This document shows, piece by piece, positions 30,501-55,745 of a stretch of 64,000 nucleotides of DNA. Every line of letters begins with the position of its first letter. Position 1 is the stretch's first letter. Origin of the DNA: Bathynomus jamesi (Eukaryota > Arthropoda > Malacostraca > Isopoda > Cirolanidae). The translations under genes and the position numbers were made by a program. The DNA lies in the NCBI GenBank assembly GCA_023014485.1, contig JAJOZX010007480.1, positions 124,001-188,000 on the forward strand. Direction: 5' to 3'. The notes below the pieces were generated by a model. That model made no database searches. It was not told where the DNA came from and saw only the letters and a list, made by a program, of their open reading frames with translations.

Positions 30501-33500
30501 AGTATGTCTCAGTAAACACAAAACATTTAAATATCCTTTATATTTACCTTAAGAAATATTGCTTAGGCATGGCTTTATTTTTTAAAATACATTAGAGGGA
30601 AAGATTGTGGTAAGAGAAATAACATTTAAAAATTCTCATATCGTTATACATTATGTAACATCATGTATGAGTGGTGTAGTGGAACAAAATCGACCTGTAT
30701 AAAGTTGGACTGCATGTGGGTGAACAATTTGATCTTATGTTGGTTCATTTAAGTTAGTTAGTTAAATTAGTTTAAATTAAGTTAGGTTACATTATGCCCG
30801 GTTAGGTTAAGACTGCTTAGGGTAGGTTAGTTATTTTCATTTAAAATGTGAAATCTATAAATATTCGTTGGTAACTTTCAGTAACTTTCATATTCATTTA
30901 AATAAGTGGTTCCCAACGTGGGCGCCACCGCCCCCAAGGGGGCGTTTAAGAATCTTAGGTGGCGCTATGAAACTGTAAAATTGTTACCTTCTATTAATAA
31001 ATCAATTATCACTTATCCCCTATCCTTATTATCTTTATGAGGGGGCACCATAAGGGGGCGTTTTCCTAAGAAAAGGTTGGGAATCACTGATTTAAATTTT
31101 AAATGTATGAACCCGCTTAAGATCGAATTGGAATAATGTCGACACGCATAAGATCGAATGACGACTTTATGGAATTCGATTTTGTGCGTGTAATTCGTAC
31201 GAACGCTGCACGTTTTTCTTTTAAAAAAATAGACCCTTTAATTTGGTTTACGGTTTGTTATAACGTACAAAATATGTGATTTGTATTTATGCCGAAACAT
31301 TCACATGATTCAACATAGAATACTTCTAAATTTTTCAAAATTTGTATCTTCATATTAACTTCTTATTCATATTAACTTCTTATTCATATTAACTTCTTAT
31401 TCATATTAACTTCTTATTCATATTAACTTCTTATTCATATTAACTTCTTATTCATATTAACTTCTTATTCATATTAACTTCTTATTCATATTAACTTCTT
31501 ATTCATATTAACTTCTTATTCATATTAACTTCTTATTCATATTAACTTCTTATTCATATTAACTTCTTATTCATATTAACTTCTTATTCATATTAACTTC
31601 TTATTCATATTAACTTCTTATTAAGTATAAAATTGCGTGAGAATTTGAAGGGTTTTCCACGTAATGATTGACTGAATGAAGGACTAATGTTCTACCTTCA
31701 TTTATTTGATCCTAGTTATGTTTTTGTTCTAGGTGGGCTTCTAGATGTGAAATTCAAATATTTGTAGGATGTTAATAGAGCTCTTTACTTCTCAGTAATA
31801 ATGATGTTACATTTCTGAATGGAGTCGATGGAGATTTCACCAATCTTTATCACTCGAAAAAAGAAACCAACCCTTGGTTCTTCGTGGATTTAGAAGTTCC
31901 TCACCTTATTTGGGAAATCAGACTCGCTATTCGTGAAGTGACCAGAGCCGGAGGGATAAAGGTACGAGTGTGACTAAAAAGAATATTTATATGACGTAAA
32001 TATAGAAAGAGTTCTCTTAAATAATAATTTGGGTAAATCTCTAGGAGCGCTCCATTTTTCAATATTAAACATACACTCATAAAACATATACCATTTGAAA
32101 GCTCACATTTTTCTGAGTTTAAAAATGTAGTAATCCAAAAGTATCAATAGCAAATAAAAAGTAACTAGATTTAAATATAAAACCCTATACCGATCAATTT
32201 GTGACGCGTGATCTTTACGGGGGCTCCGCCCCCGTACCCCCGAGACCTAAATTATACAAATGATAATGTAATAGCATATCATGTTAGGTTAGGTTAGCGT
32301 AACAATTACCAAAAATACCATCTTACAACACAGACTGAAGATTTATAACTTAGCCAACCTTCATAATGTAGTTAATGACGTCACGCGTCAAACAATTAAT
32401 TAAATCTAGTTACTTTTTATTTGCTATTGATACTTTTGGATTACTACATTTTTAGACTCAGAAGAATGTGAGCTTTCAAATGGTATATGTTTTATGAGTG
32501 TATGTTTAATATTGAAAAATGGAGCGCTCCTAGAGATTATCCATAATTTTATATAGGAATGATAATGATAGAAGACAAATGGCTTTTTCATATACTTCAG
32601 TGGTAAGAAATAAAATAAAATAGAGTTTCGGGTACAATTTATTTTCATATATTTCTATGTTCTTCTTATCTTCCACTCTTAAAATTCGTCTCAAAATTCT
32701 CATTGAAAATTCTCATTGTAGAAAGTCATAAGAGCAAATTCGATTTCAAATTCACATTGTAAATTTAGTATGGAAAGAGTGAGTATTAAAATTTAATTGA
32801 AATTCTGATTAACTTAATTTCATGTAGGGTTTCTCGTTTTCAGGGGTTTTCACTATTCCCTTTTTCTGGGACAAAATCGGCCATCGTCCCTGGATCCAGG
32901 GATTTCCCTGTTTATAAAAAGTAATGATAATAAAATCGTAATGTGTTTAAGCATTAGATAAATCTAGATTAGTTAGTTAATATTAAATATAAATATATAA
33001 ATATTTTAACACTGTAATGATAAATATAATAAAGGATAGAGACTTGGCGGAGTTTCAAACAGTGCAGAAACTAATTACGGTATACAGCCTAGGCGGCTAT
33101 GCCTACAATGCTAATTTGCAGCTTTGCACTTCAACGAAAATAAATTATATTATAATGTAATTTATATGAGCACAACGTCTGTTATGTACTTCTAACTAAT
33201 TTTTAGGAAAAAACACATCAGCGACTGAATTGAAAATAATAACCGAAATTAAAATCTACTAAAATACAACATGTTCGATTGAGGGAAATCAAACAACTGG
33301 CTTTCATTCTGAGTCAATCATCAAAAATACCAGTCACATTACACATGCACGACATCATAGAGGGCATATTATTATAGGCACTATTCGAGTTGTACAAAGC
33401 AACGTGATTCGTGCTATTATAAATTTGTCATCATAGTCTTTGTTTGTATTTTCTAGATACAGCAGGAAAGTAACGTAAAACTACGACTATTTAAAATAAC

Positions 33501-34562
33501 GATTTTAGAATACTTTGAAAAACATGGGAAATATCGGGATTTACTGCGCTTGTTCCACGATTTAAGGTTATTGTTTTCCGCTTGGGATCCCGGTAGAGAT
33601 ACACCAATTCCATGAACTGTAGTTGAGTAATTCTTAAATGGTAAATTAATTTTTTTTATGCGGGAAGGAGGGACCAACGGTGAACGCTCACAGAAATGGC
33701 CGCTCATAGAGGAAGAAGAGAGCCAAAATCAAGATCCACGGTTTTCGAGATGCCTGGACGCTCTGCGTTTGAAATATTGGAGGTCATAGACAGGGGTAAA
33801 ATTGGATTGAGGAACGTTGTTCAGAGTTGACCGGTTGAGTAGATGAAAGACTGAGAATACCGATTAACCATTACATTAGAGAGTTGGAGAGAAAAGGAGT
33901 GAGAATGTGTCAAATGTCTGGTACTGGGTGCTTTCCTTAAAATAGGAGGAACGCAGTTAGAGAGTGTTTAACTTATCTAGTAAGATATCATATGAGAGCG
34001 TATCAAAGGCATTTGACAAGTCAAGGAAAACCACAATTGTGTGTTTTATAGTTTAGGTTTTTCATAGATATTTTCTTATAGCATGTTGTTAGCGCCTTCT
34101 GTGGTGTGTGGCCTTCTCTTAACCCAAATTGTGTTTTTGCTGGGATGTCGTATTTAGCTAAGAATTCGATTAGTCTATTGTATACGATTCTTTCAAATAC
34201 TTTAATTAAAGTTGGTAAAGTAAGTTTTAACTCATTAAAAAACTGTTAATACGTTCCATTTGTAACAATTCTACTTTTTAACTTTTTACTTGTCATTTGT
34301 ATTTCCAGTACTCAAAGTTTGTGTTAATTAACTTTTTTTTCAGATATACTTGGCGAATGACGTAACCTTTGATTACTATGGCAAACCTGATGTGAAATCA
34401 CTTCCATTGTTTGCTGCACAGGTTGGTAATTCTGCCTCCCTGACGATGTCATTCACGTACCCTGGAGGAATGTGCGGTCGCTACGTGATTATTGTCAGAG
34501 AAATCAAGCAAGAGTATTTGATATTTTTTGAGCTACAAGGAACTGGATATGTTTTTAAATAA
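24437..34562 (+). CDS. Host gene 1: secreted coiled-coil protein with a fucolectin/F5-8C-like domain (7 exons)
   Basis: Joined coding exons: 24437-24539, 27376-27546, 27736-27795, 28979-29131, 30378-30501, 31796-31961, 34344-34562, 996 nt, 331 residues, all with AG/GT borders and matching phases. Residues 1-28 are a signal peptide (MISMIGFVLLIITNAESNG at its core). Residues about 35-165 hold Leu-rich heptads (exons 2 and 4). From about 187 the C-terminus matches the fucolectin-tachylectin-4-pentraxin/discoidin-like pattern: NVFLRKPSNASSLYNNDVTF, VDGDFTNLYHS, NPWFFVDLEVPHLIWEIRLA and GGMCGRYVIIVRE. The family includes secreted sugar-binding and immune proteins. I cannot see the classical fucose-binding His/Arg set, so the ligand is open. 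The coiled coil suggests oligomers. Nearest neighbour is paralogue gene 2. Confidence 0.8.
24885..25345. repeat. Dispersed repeat with C-rich minisatellite, in gene 1 intron 1
   Basis: Two diverged blocks (GACAGGCTAAACTACAnAAA at 24,940 and 25,188) flank four or five copies of a CCTCCCCCATTACCCCCACC unit (25,065-25,165). The end is (GACG)n-like GACGGACGGACAGACGGACG followed by TTATTATAGTATAGAT. The element type is not known. Confidence 0.6.
25590..25870 (+). pseudogene. LINE reverse-transcriptase C-terminal fragment
   Basis: The plus frame LTRGLIDIFSLSSTELVNSE...KTLDLDFGSLFPVWEF matches the extreme C-terminus of CR1/L2-like LINE proteins (R-ID-S-S-ELWNSLP...-FD--FK pattern). Diverged relatives occur at 33,690-33,955 and 57,080-57,470. 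Confidence 0.5.
26050..26300 (-). pseudogene. PLE GIY-YIG fragment (second PLE family)
   Basis: The minus strand reads SGLIYEFTCPIYLYIGCTSE then SHRGVEHWTKT and SSLLRTHANKCRCEL. This is the GIY-YIG core of another PLE subgroup, distinct from the 5.9-kb copy. Stops and a frame change lie around it. Confidence 0.6.
26340..26368. repeat. (GT)n microsatellite
   Basis: Short GT run in intron 1. From 26,370 to 27,375 I see no further feature beyond AT-rich intron sequence with a duplicated AAAACAATAAAAAACAGTGT stretch near 27,135-27,195. Confidence 0.85.
27376..27546 (+). CDS. Gene 1 exon 2 (helical)
   Basis: 171 nt between ATTCCAG and GTTAGC, phase 1 to 1. It encodes SLLETVTKKMTDVDSKLDLL, an amphipathic helix, then a charged linker ending SSRVIEMG. 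Its gene 2 counterpart is 168 nt. Confidence 0.85.
27736..27795 (+). CDS. Gene 1 exon 3
   Basis: 60-nt exon between AACAG and GTAAAA, phase 1 to 1, coding ENEIDGLKSSASLSPIKVSS. Same length and borders in gene 2 (ANEIGAFKSSASLSSTNAPS). Confidence 0.8.
28979..29131 (+). CDS. Gene 1 exon 4 (coiled coil)
   Basis: 153 nt between CTCGCAG and GTTTGT, phase 1 to 1. ALISELRSEVEDLQSSVAKE and KELEQRIQHLD show heptad spacing of Leu/Ile/Val. The gene 2 exon has identical length. Confidence 0.85.
29548..29816. repeat. Perfect long palindrome in gene 1 intron 4
   Basis: About 134-bp arms around a short centre at 29,682. The left arm begins TTGTGGGTTATCTGTCGCCA; the right ends in its complement. The arms contain ACGATTGGTTnGGTTAAGTC, also found at about 4,720. 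Only a few mismatches are visible. Confidence 0.9.
30024..30259. mobile_element. Tc1/mariner-type MITE
   Basis: Termini CAGGGTGTGTATAAAGTAAG and the complement of TACTTCATACACACTCTG (imperfect), about 48-bp inverted repeats, flanked by TA on both sides. 236 bp, noncoding. Confidence 0.75.
30378..30501 (+). CDS. Gene 1 exon 5 (start of lectin-like domain)
   Basis: 124 nt between CGTCTAG and GTATGT. It encodes DKVCNLGNFDIKDYGRKP and NVFLRKPSNASS, the first strand of the F5/8C-like domain, and ends phase 2. The gene 2 exon is 122 nt and is read in another frame over most of its length. Confidence 0.75.
30904..31089. mobile_element. hAT-type MITE in intron 5
   Basis: Inverted ends (A/C)AGTGGTTCCCAAC and GTTGGGAATCACTG with an 8-bp target duplication ATTTAAAT (30896-30903 and 31090-31097). 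The interior has GGGGGCG and complementary CGCCCCC motifs. 186 bp. Confidence 0.85.
31350..31622. repeat. 17-bp tandem repeat, about 16 copies
   Basis: Unit CTTCTTATTCATATTAA, nearly invariant across the array, in intron 5. Confidence 0.95.
31796..31961 (+). CDS. Gene 1 exon 6 (lectin-like domain)
   Basis: 166 nt between TTCTCAG and GTACGA. NNDVTFLNGVDGDFTNLYHS and NPWFFVDLEVPHLIWEIRLA carry the NPWxxVDL signature of the fucolectin/F5-8C fold. Confidence 0.85.
32031..32542. mobile_element. 512-bp MITE with about 140-bp inverted repeats in intron 6
   Basis: Ends GGGTAAATCTCTAGGAGCGC and the complement of GCGCTCCTAGAGATTATCC, target duplication ATAATTT (32024-32030 and 32543-32549). The segmental copy at 55,760-55,790 lacks the element and keeps one AATAATTTTATATAGG, an empty site. 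The centre contains a GGGGGCTCCGCCCCC hairpin. Possibly Mutator-like. Confidence 0.85.
33690..33955 (-). pseudogene. LINE C-terminal fragment
   Basis: Diverged copy of the 57,080-57,400 sequence (GTTTTCGAGATGCCTGGACG; AGTAGATGAAAGACTGAG). It is part of the LINE shared by both segmental copies, here directly joined to the RT fragment at 33,957-34,215. Confidence 0.5.
33957..34215 (-). pseudogene. LINE reverse-transcriptase fragment
   Basis: The minus strand reads FERIVYNRLIEFLAKYDIPA, then KTQFGLREGHTPQKAL, the RT fingers region of CR1/L2/Jockey-type LINEs. The 59,590-59,840 segment is its counterpart. About 2.2 kb of LINE retained there is missing here. Confidence 0.7.
34344..34562 (+). CDS. 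Gene 1 exon 7 (last coding exon)
   Basis: Begins after TTTTTTTTCAG with IYLANDVTFDYYGKPDVKSL, contains GGMCGRYVIIVREIKQEYLI and ends GYVFK, stop TAA at 34560-34562. AAATAAAAAC at the stop supplies an AATAAA polyadenylation signal. Copies: 40831-41121 (gene 2) and 59974-60177. Confidence 0.88.
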   Translation: MYLANDVTFDYYGKPDVKSLPLFAAQVGNSASLTMSFTYPGGMCGRYVIIVREIKQEYLIFFELQGTGYVFK

Positions 34563-34868
34563 AAACACCACATTCAGACCATCTATAATAGAGTTTTATT
34601 ATTGAATTGTACTTATTTAACACTTAGTAAAGGTCACATTATCTACTCCAACGGTGAACATTGAAGACTTTCCTGTTTCTTATATATAACATAGACCCTC
34701 ATAGATAGGATAGTTACGAAGTGCTTGTGCAACAATACACCTTAATAACTTTTGGTGTACACATGATAGAAACGAATTGTAAATGACATATAAGTACATA
34801 ATTATTATTCTTCAACCTACAAATTTGTCGGTGTAAACATCAGTGTCTCAATTATGCTTTCATATTCC

Positions 34869-35354
34869 GGATCAATCCCAGAATAGGCACCTGAAATCAT
34901 TTTTAGGTGCTTAATCTGGGATTGAGGCAAAACACAGGTGCTTAATCTGGGATTGAGGAGAAAAAAATATAAACAGTTTTTTGAGATATAATTTCATTGT
35001 TTTTATCAATATTTGAAAAAATCAACTCTAACCTAACCTAACCTAACCTAACCTATATCTATACCAATTTATGTGGCAAGATAGATTTGCTTCAGATGGA
35101 TTCAGAAACATTCGGGCTCATATTGCAGGAATTTATAATATCTAAAATTTTTCTTTATTCATTAAACCACTTTAAACCTTTTATAACTTTGCCTTTATTA
35201 CATTTGTAATAAACTTTGTATAAACAATAAATTTTGTAATCATCAGGTTTTTTTTATTTAATTCCTTGCAAGGTGCCTATTCTGGGATTGAGGTTGAACG
35301 CAGGTGCTTCATCTGGGATTGAGGTACATCAGGTGCCTATTCTGGGATTGACCC
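34869..35354. mobile_element. 486-bp MITE downstream of gene 1
   Basis: Ends GGATCAATCCCAGAATAGGC and the complement of GCCTATTCTGGGATTGACCC, target duplication CATATTCC (34861-34868, 35355-35362). The TCTGGGATTGAGG motif is repeated in subterminal direct copies. The segmental copy at about 60,498 has the unoccupied site CATATGCCGTTTACC. A short TTAGG array (complement, 35,032-35,055) lies inside. Confidence 0.88.
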
Positions 35355-35362
35355 CATATTCC

Positions 35363-37195
35363 GTTTACCATTTGTTTCTATGATATGTACGTACCTTAAA
35401 AGTTATTGAAGCTTAAATTTGCACAAGGACTTTGTAATCACTCTGTTGATTTTATATTTCACCGAGATAATATAAACGTAGCCTTTTACAATGTAAATTT
35501 AAGATAACTCAAGTGAATATTTCACGGATTTCAGCCTTTATATTCATTTTCCTTGCAAGGCCATTTCGTGTGGTAGGATGACGCATATAAACAAGAAAAA
35601 GAGCCTACTGAAGTTAGAATGTATTTCGTACATCTAGATCTATGAAATGATAAGTTCAAATGCAGGAGGATAATAACAGTCAAACAGTGTTTGAATTTAG
35701 CATCAAGCCCACCAATTACTAAAAGTTATTGTATCATAAGCCAAGTAACTGGATGTTAGGAATATGAACCGCCATCTCATAATTATACTGACAATTAATG
35801 TCCAGACAAAGTACAGATGTAAGATCCGCCAATCATATTGAAAGCATTTATGATGAATCGCTGAATGACTTCTGTGGGTCACTTTTTCTGAGGCTAAAAA
35901 AAAAACAAGTGTAATAACGATAAAAGACAGGCTAAATAGTAATATTATGACCATATATGTAGGCAGTCGTCCCCTTTATTCCAAAGACAATGATCCTCGG
36001 TCAAATTTAAATACCTATCCAGACGTGCACAGTCGATTTGTTCACCGAAGGTGACACCTAAAACCGAAATGCTTATTCTTGATTGTTCTTAAATCATTAG
36101 ATACCTTCTCGATACGTTTCTTTAATCATCTACTTTTTGGTCTTGGTTGCATAAAAAGACGGTGAATGAGTTCAAGAATTCCGTGATTACATTATTACGT
36201 TTGTTTGAACAATGCTAAACATGCTTATTTCGCCATTTTTAATATTGTATTCTTTACTCTATTTAAAATCGTTTGCGAATTGTCTAAATTTAAAACTTAA
36301 AAAATCATTAAATATAAAAATTAAGCTCCTTTTGTTAACATTGAATTAATAGAACATTTCAGCAACGTTAATTCCTTTTAGCTGTTTCAGGTTAGAAGTT
36401 TGAAATAACTTGTATGTAAAAATAAGTGAAGTCGTCAAATATGAACTTCTTTCCAATATTTTTGAAATGTTACTGAAATTAATGTAAAAGCCTTCCTTTA
36501 TAGTTTAAGTGCTTGAAATATATTCCAAATATCAACATTTTTTACTTTTTGGAGGAGCGGAAAATAATGTAATATTTACTTATTTAATTTTTCGATTTTA
36601 TTGGAGGAAGTCTGCAATTTGAAAGTCTGACGACGCTTTCCTTGACTTGATGCGATTCTTCACAAAATGTTTGTACTTTCGCATAGGAAACTTAGTTTAT
36701 TCCTACAATAAAATTTCGCCGTGAAATGTTTTTTTCCTGTTGCAATACCTACAAACTTCAATCCAAAATGTACTAATACCTCAGTTCATTATTAATGAGG
36801 TCAACATCATTTTATAAATTTCTTTTGAAACTCAATGAATTAAAAATATCGCTCATAAGAGTACTTACGTTAATATATCCACCACAAACCGATGTATTCA
36901 TTAATTTTATTTATAATAAATAATATTTGCCTTAAAATGACCATATTCTATGAATTGAGTTTACAGTTCCCCAAGGAGCTTCCTTTCATTCGTTTATTTA
37001 TGCTTTACAGTTTCTTTTTGAAATACTACCAAATACTAATAAGATTTATTCGGTGAAAATCATCTCTGTGGTTATGACTAAGACCACAGTTAATACAATT
37101 AACTTAATACAAACAGTCCTCCAAACACGAGAAATTAAGAACAGAAACTGTATAAGACAGAGTAGGAAAGGGATACAGAGAATATGCTTGAAACT
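35363..37195. other. Intergenic; 3' flank shared with the segmental copy up to about 36,370
   Basis: 35,363-36,370 is about 90% similar to 62,852-63,830. No gene is seen. From 36,370 to 37,195 there is no recognisable feature. Confidence 0.6.
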
Positions 37196-37440
37196 ACTTT
37201 AGGTTACATTTATCTCACAAGTAATATTAAAAAAATATAAAAAAAACCAGTAACTGAACTTTAGAATAGAATTAGTATAATGACGACAGTATTTAGAACT
37301 AACCTGTTCTAACGACAGGTTAGAACCATTTAACTATATTTTACATTATATTTTTTGATGCAATCAAACAAATGAGGTAACACACAAACTAGACGTTATT
37401 TCAGTCAACCAAGGCTGAGAATAAGTAACAGTCTGAAACT
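37196..37440 (-). repeat. Fragment of the 0.7-3.1-kb LINE
   Basis: AACCAGTAACTGAACTTTAG, AGTATAATGACGACAGTATT and CTAGACGTTA match 735-905 closely. Confidence 0.8.
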
Positions 37441-37447
37441 ACTACTG

Positions 37448-37547
37448 CAGAGTGGCCACACAGTCCTTTTGCAGTGAAACTACAGCATATACAGTATGTA
37501 CTGTATGTTGCCCTTTTTTCATGCAAAGAGGCTTTGTGGCCACCCTG
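37448..37547. mobile_element. 100-bp hAT-type MITE
   Basis: Ends CAGAGTGGCCACACAG and CTTTGTGGCCACCCTG, perfect 8-bp target duplication TACTACTG (37440-37447, 37548-37555). Confidence 0.85.
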
Positions 37548-37555
37548 TACTACTG

Positions 37556-40506
37556 TTACTACTGCAACTGCTACAAATAATAATGATAAAAATAATAATA
37601 ATAATAATAATAATATATAAATCTGTGAAAACAGCGTTTAAATATAAGATACACTTCTTGAAAGTACTTTGAAATATTAACTATTCAGTTTTTAAAAATG
37701 AAGTTTGAAGAAACGTCTGTATTTACGAAGGTTATTGGTTAGCCACAAGTTTTTTCAGTGAAAATTTATAATGTAATTTCTGTCGATGAAACGTCACTGG
37801 TTCTTTATATATTGGTTGTCTAACAGTAATTCATCAATATACCAAAACATGTCATATGAAGTTTAGAATCTATTGTTCCATTCAGTGATAAAACTGAGTA
37901 ATAAAATTTCTTTATTTAAAAATATTTACTTCCATATGAAATAAAACCAACATTTTATTTTAATTAAAAAATTTACCTTCCAAATGATAAAGTTCAGTTG
38001 GATGTTACTTTAAAACTTTATAAATATGTGCAGTGTTTTACTTTGGTCAATGTGTAAACAAACTCAAAAGATTAACAAATCTTAAGTATGTACAGAAGCG
38101 TCAAAGCAGTTTTATTGAATTTAAAATATTGCATAACTGATTTAAATTCGTAGTGATGATGTATGCAACAGTGGAGAACCAAATGATATTGGAGGTTTAA
38201 ATATTATGGACCGCGATTAAAACTAAACTGTATTTACAGCAATCTGTCCAAAGACAAATCTGCAGTAAGTCATTGCTAGGTGAAATCACTATTAACTTAA
38301 CCAATCAGCATGTAGATTTAGAGTTGAAATATACACGAAATATTGTGTGTGAACAAGTACAGATCGGCTGTCGTTATCTAGCCCAGGCAAATAACATCAA
38401 AAGTGTTACTGGCAACCCATTCAATCTCAGCACGGAAAACACTGTAACATAAGTTTATGATAAATTGCAAATTACCGTATTGGTTTCAATATAAGACGAG
38501 GTTTTTGTTCAACATCATGACCTTAAAATAGGCATCTCGTTTAATATTCACGAACAACATTAGTCAAGGTTTAATGTGTCATACTTACGGTATTTACCTG
38601 TTGCCGACAATCAGGTGACCAAAGACACTCGGATTGAAAGTGACTGTTATGTGATGATAATTATACCCCAATTTTGTATTTTTGTATCATTTCTAACATT
38701 TCGTTTCGTAAGTTTTTGTTTACTTTTTCGACAAATTATTTTTTAAATAGGCTTAATAAAAATGTTATATGCCGATCATTATTCGCGAACAGTAGTACAG
38801 TAAAATGAACAAGCTTTTCGGTCACATCACGGAATATTCTGTAACAGAAGGGTATGTTAAAAAACAGATACTTTACATAACCAATTGATCTGTACATACA
38901 CAACTGAAACATGGATTTTCTCACATTTTATATCCTGAAAAGTACAAACCACCTTTTCATATCTAATACAGGCAGTATGTACGCCAGTTTACAAAATGAA
39001 CTGGTTTTTTTTTTATTTTCCTGAATTCTGCAGACGTTTCTCACGTAGGTCGGGTTTGTATAAGTGGCAACTGTAAATTTACAGATGTGACGGGAGTGCG
39101 TTAAGCCCAGAAAGTTATTGTATTTGAACCGATCTTTTTAAACTGTAGTTGTTATTGGAGTTTCTCCTGCAAGACCAAGTATGTTTCGAAACATAACAGA
39201 AAGTCTAACAAAGGGTGTCAAACATTTGGTCAGCACAATTTCTTCAATGAAATAAAAGAAATGAATGAAACAGTTTAACACAATTTGGCCCTTCCCGTTC
39301 ACATGGCACTTATACCTTAATTTCATTAACATGTCAAGAATGTTGAACTGGAGTCATCACTTATTTTTAGTTAAAACGTAGCTACTTCAAACGTCGTCAT
39401 TTGTAAATGGAAGAAACAATTATTAAATAAAAATCGTGATCTTTTTGCGTTTTATTAATTTTGGGTTAACAAATGATACGTTTAATGTTTTATAAAATTA
39501 ATCAGCGGTTATACAACGTATATTTATGTAATAGACAGTTTACAATAGATGATAAAGAAACTAAACAATACTTCATCACAGAAGTGCTAAAACATTATTC
39601 AAACGTAACATAAATAAGTAAAATACTTTAGTTTAGTCGCTCTTCAACTTATTCGTAATGATCTTAAGTTGATATTAATGGAAGAGCAGAAGGGACATTG
39701 CCGAACCCGCCTCCATTTACGCATAGCCAATCAAGAAAAAGCATTTGTGTTTGGAGAGTTCTGCAGTGCTCATCGTAGAAGCTGAAACTGAAGCCACCCT
39801 TTGGCAGGTAAACAGACGAGCACAATATGAAATTTTTGTTTGATTTCGACATTTATTCCCCAAACAATTTTATATAAATTAAAATTTACATTAGAAAGGT
39901 CACAAATTTCCTTGTGTAGTAAATAAACAGAATCCTATTAATTTTTCCCAAAAGGTTTCCATGCCTCCTGACACCATATTCGGACTAGAATACCAATCAT
40001 TGTTAATTTCATATCACATATCTAAATTGTACAGAAATTTTGCAATTTGTGTTCGTTTTCCTAAATAAAGTTTTGAATTTGTAAAGTAAAGTTTAGTTAG
40101 AGTTTCTATAAGTATTTTAGTAAATTTAATTATAGCTTAACCTTATAATAAATTATTCATGTGAAGCAAAATGCCATTCACTTATAATGAATCTTATGTT
40201 AATTTCAAATATACTGTTCGCATGTCACATGCAGACCCACGAGCTTAAAAACAATTATTCAATCTATCAAGTATTATATTACAATAACGTTTTTTGAAAC
40301 TCAGACAGTGTTCACTTTATAGAGTGTCCTTCACAAAATCATTTTATCACTTTGAAAATGATGATCACGTCTTCGTGAGTAGAATAACGAATCTTAGGTA
40401 TGGGATGAAACACATTTTCATAAAGAGCAAATATTTTAAATTACTGGAGTACGTTCTTAATTTTGAAGGAAAATAGTTTGTTGGTTTTAAATCGATAATT
40501 ATTTGC

Positions 40507-40548
<42 letters not shown>

Positions 40549-40830
40549 TTAGCGTTAGGTTATGAAACCATCTCTTGTGAAGAGGTGACGTGGTAATCTC
40601 TTCCAAGGATAAAAGATAAACTAGGTTAAAATTCCATTTAGATACGAGTATAAGCTTGAATGCATTAAAAAAAAGCAGTTAGCCACTGTTCAGTATAACC
40701 TTTAGTAAATGAATAACATAAAATAAGCATAATAATGTGACTAAATGTCTTAATCAGACAAGTGTCGTAAATATTCATTACTTTAAAATTAATTCTAAAA
40801 CCTACATAACAAAAAACATTCTAAATTGAG
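37556..40830. other. Intergenic between convergent genes 1 and 2; mostly featureless
   Basis: Contains ATA microsatellites at about 37,590-37,614 and 40,508-40,550. A 62-residue minus-strand frame at 39664-39852 (SKSNKNFILCSSVYLPKGGF) has no motif or splice support. Nothing else recognised. Confidence 0.5.
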
Positions 40831-54747
<13,917 letters not shown>

Positions 54748-54859
54748 TTTAAAGTCTTAAATAACGATGATTAAAAGTTTATTAACTATAATTTGGCGGA
54801 ACACTTTACGATTAAGAACCCAAATATTAATCACGAATATGAAAAACTGTCCAATCTTT

Positions 54860-55060
54860 TCTTCTTTGAAGTGAACCAAATCAAAGTATACACTTACGAG
54901 TAACGAGAGCCTCTGTCTCTCTTTTATCGTCTTTATATTCTCCTTCAAAACCCATCCCCTACTTCCGTCCTCTAATATTCCCCTGATGTATATGAGAGCA
55001 GTTGAACCGATAATCAGTTTAGAGGAAAGTCAAGGACAAAACATTTGCCCTTCACCAAAA
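54860..55060 (-). promoter_or_regulatory. Promoter of gene 2
   Basis: Mirror of 24,120-24,310: CTCTAAACTGATTATCGGTT, a TATA box (TATAAAG, complement of 54931-54937) and a GAGAGACAGAGGCTCTCGTT leader start. The spacing to the ATG is like gene 1. Confidence 0.7.
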
Positions 55061-55745
55061 ATTGTGAAGATAAACACTTCAAATTACTTATTTTCCTTTG
55101 GTTCATTTAAACATTTAAAATGACGAAAAGATTTCATGTTTCAACTCTGCAAGAACAATATTGTAAATGTATGGGTGTGATTTGTTTTAAAGTGAGGAAA
55201 CAGCTGTTGCGAGTAAATTTTCAACATATTTATGACTAAACCTTCTGGAAACATCAATTCATAGAGTTTCGGCAAATAGTTCGCCAAGAAACATACAGTT
55301 CCTAAAGAGCATATAACCTAACAACTGCAAGTTGTCCGTCTTTATTTGGGTATTTCAATCGTTTTGATGACACAAATGAAATAAAATTTAAAAAAAAAAC
55401 TAATTTTTTATTAATTTTTTATGCTTTTAAAAGGTTTATATTTCTAGGTGATCTTTTTTCCGGAAATGTACACATTTAATTTACAATCAAAACTATTTTC
55501 AGCCTCATTTACTGTATTTGAGTGCATCATTTATATAATTACGGGTTCTAAATCCATAAAGAAATTTGAAGTTTTCCTCAATTCTACTAGTAATAAATCT
55601 TATGTGCATTTGTATTCTCACCATCATCCCTGGATAAAATCTTCTATTTTCTCTTCTATGTTTCTTAGAGAATTGAGAGTTTTCAGTCCTGAATTTTTAG
55701 ATTCAGGAATATTGGTGCTAAATTATGTTATCCTATTTCATTTTT
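55061..55745. other. No recognisable feature
   Basis: A 99-residue open frame (55448-55747) has no motif and is AT-biased; I leave it uncalled. Confidence 0.5.

Noticed and set aside
31350..31622. CRISPR-like regular repeat
   Set aside because: Units are contiguous with no spacers, in an intron of eukaryotic DNA; an ordinary minisatellite.
39664..39852. Possible small cysteine-containing secreted peptide on the minus strand
   Set aside because: No signal peptide, no promoter or splice signals, and no related copy in the window.
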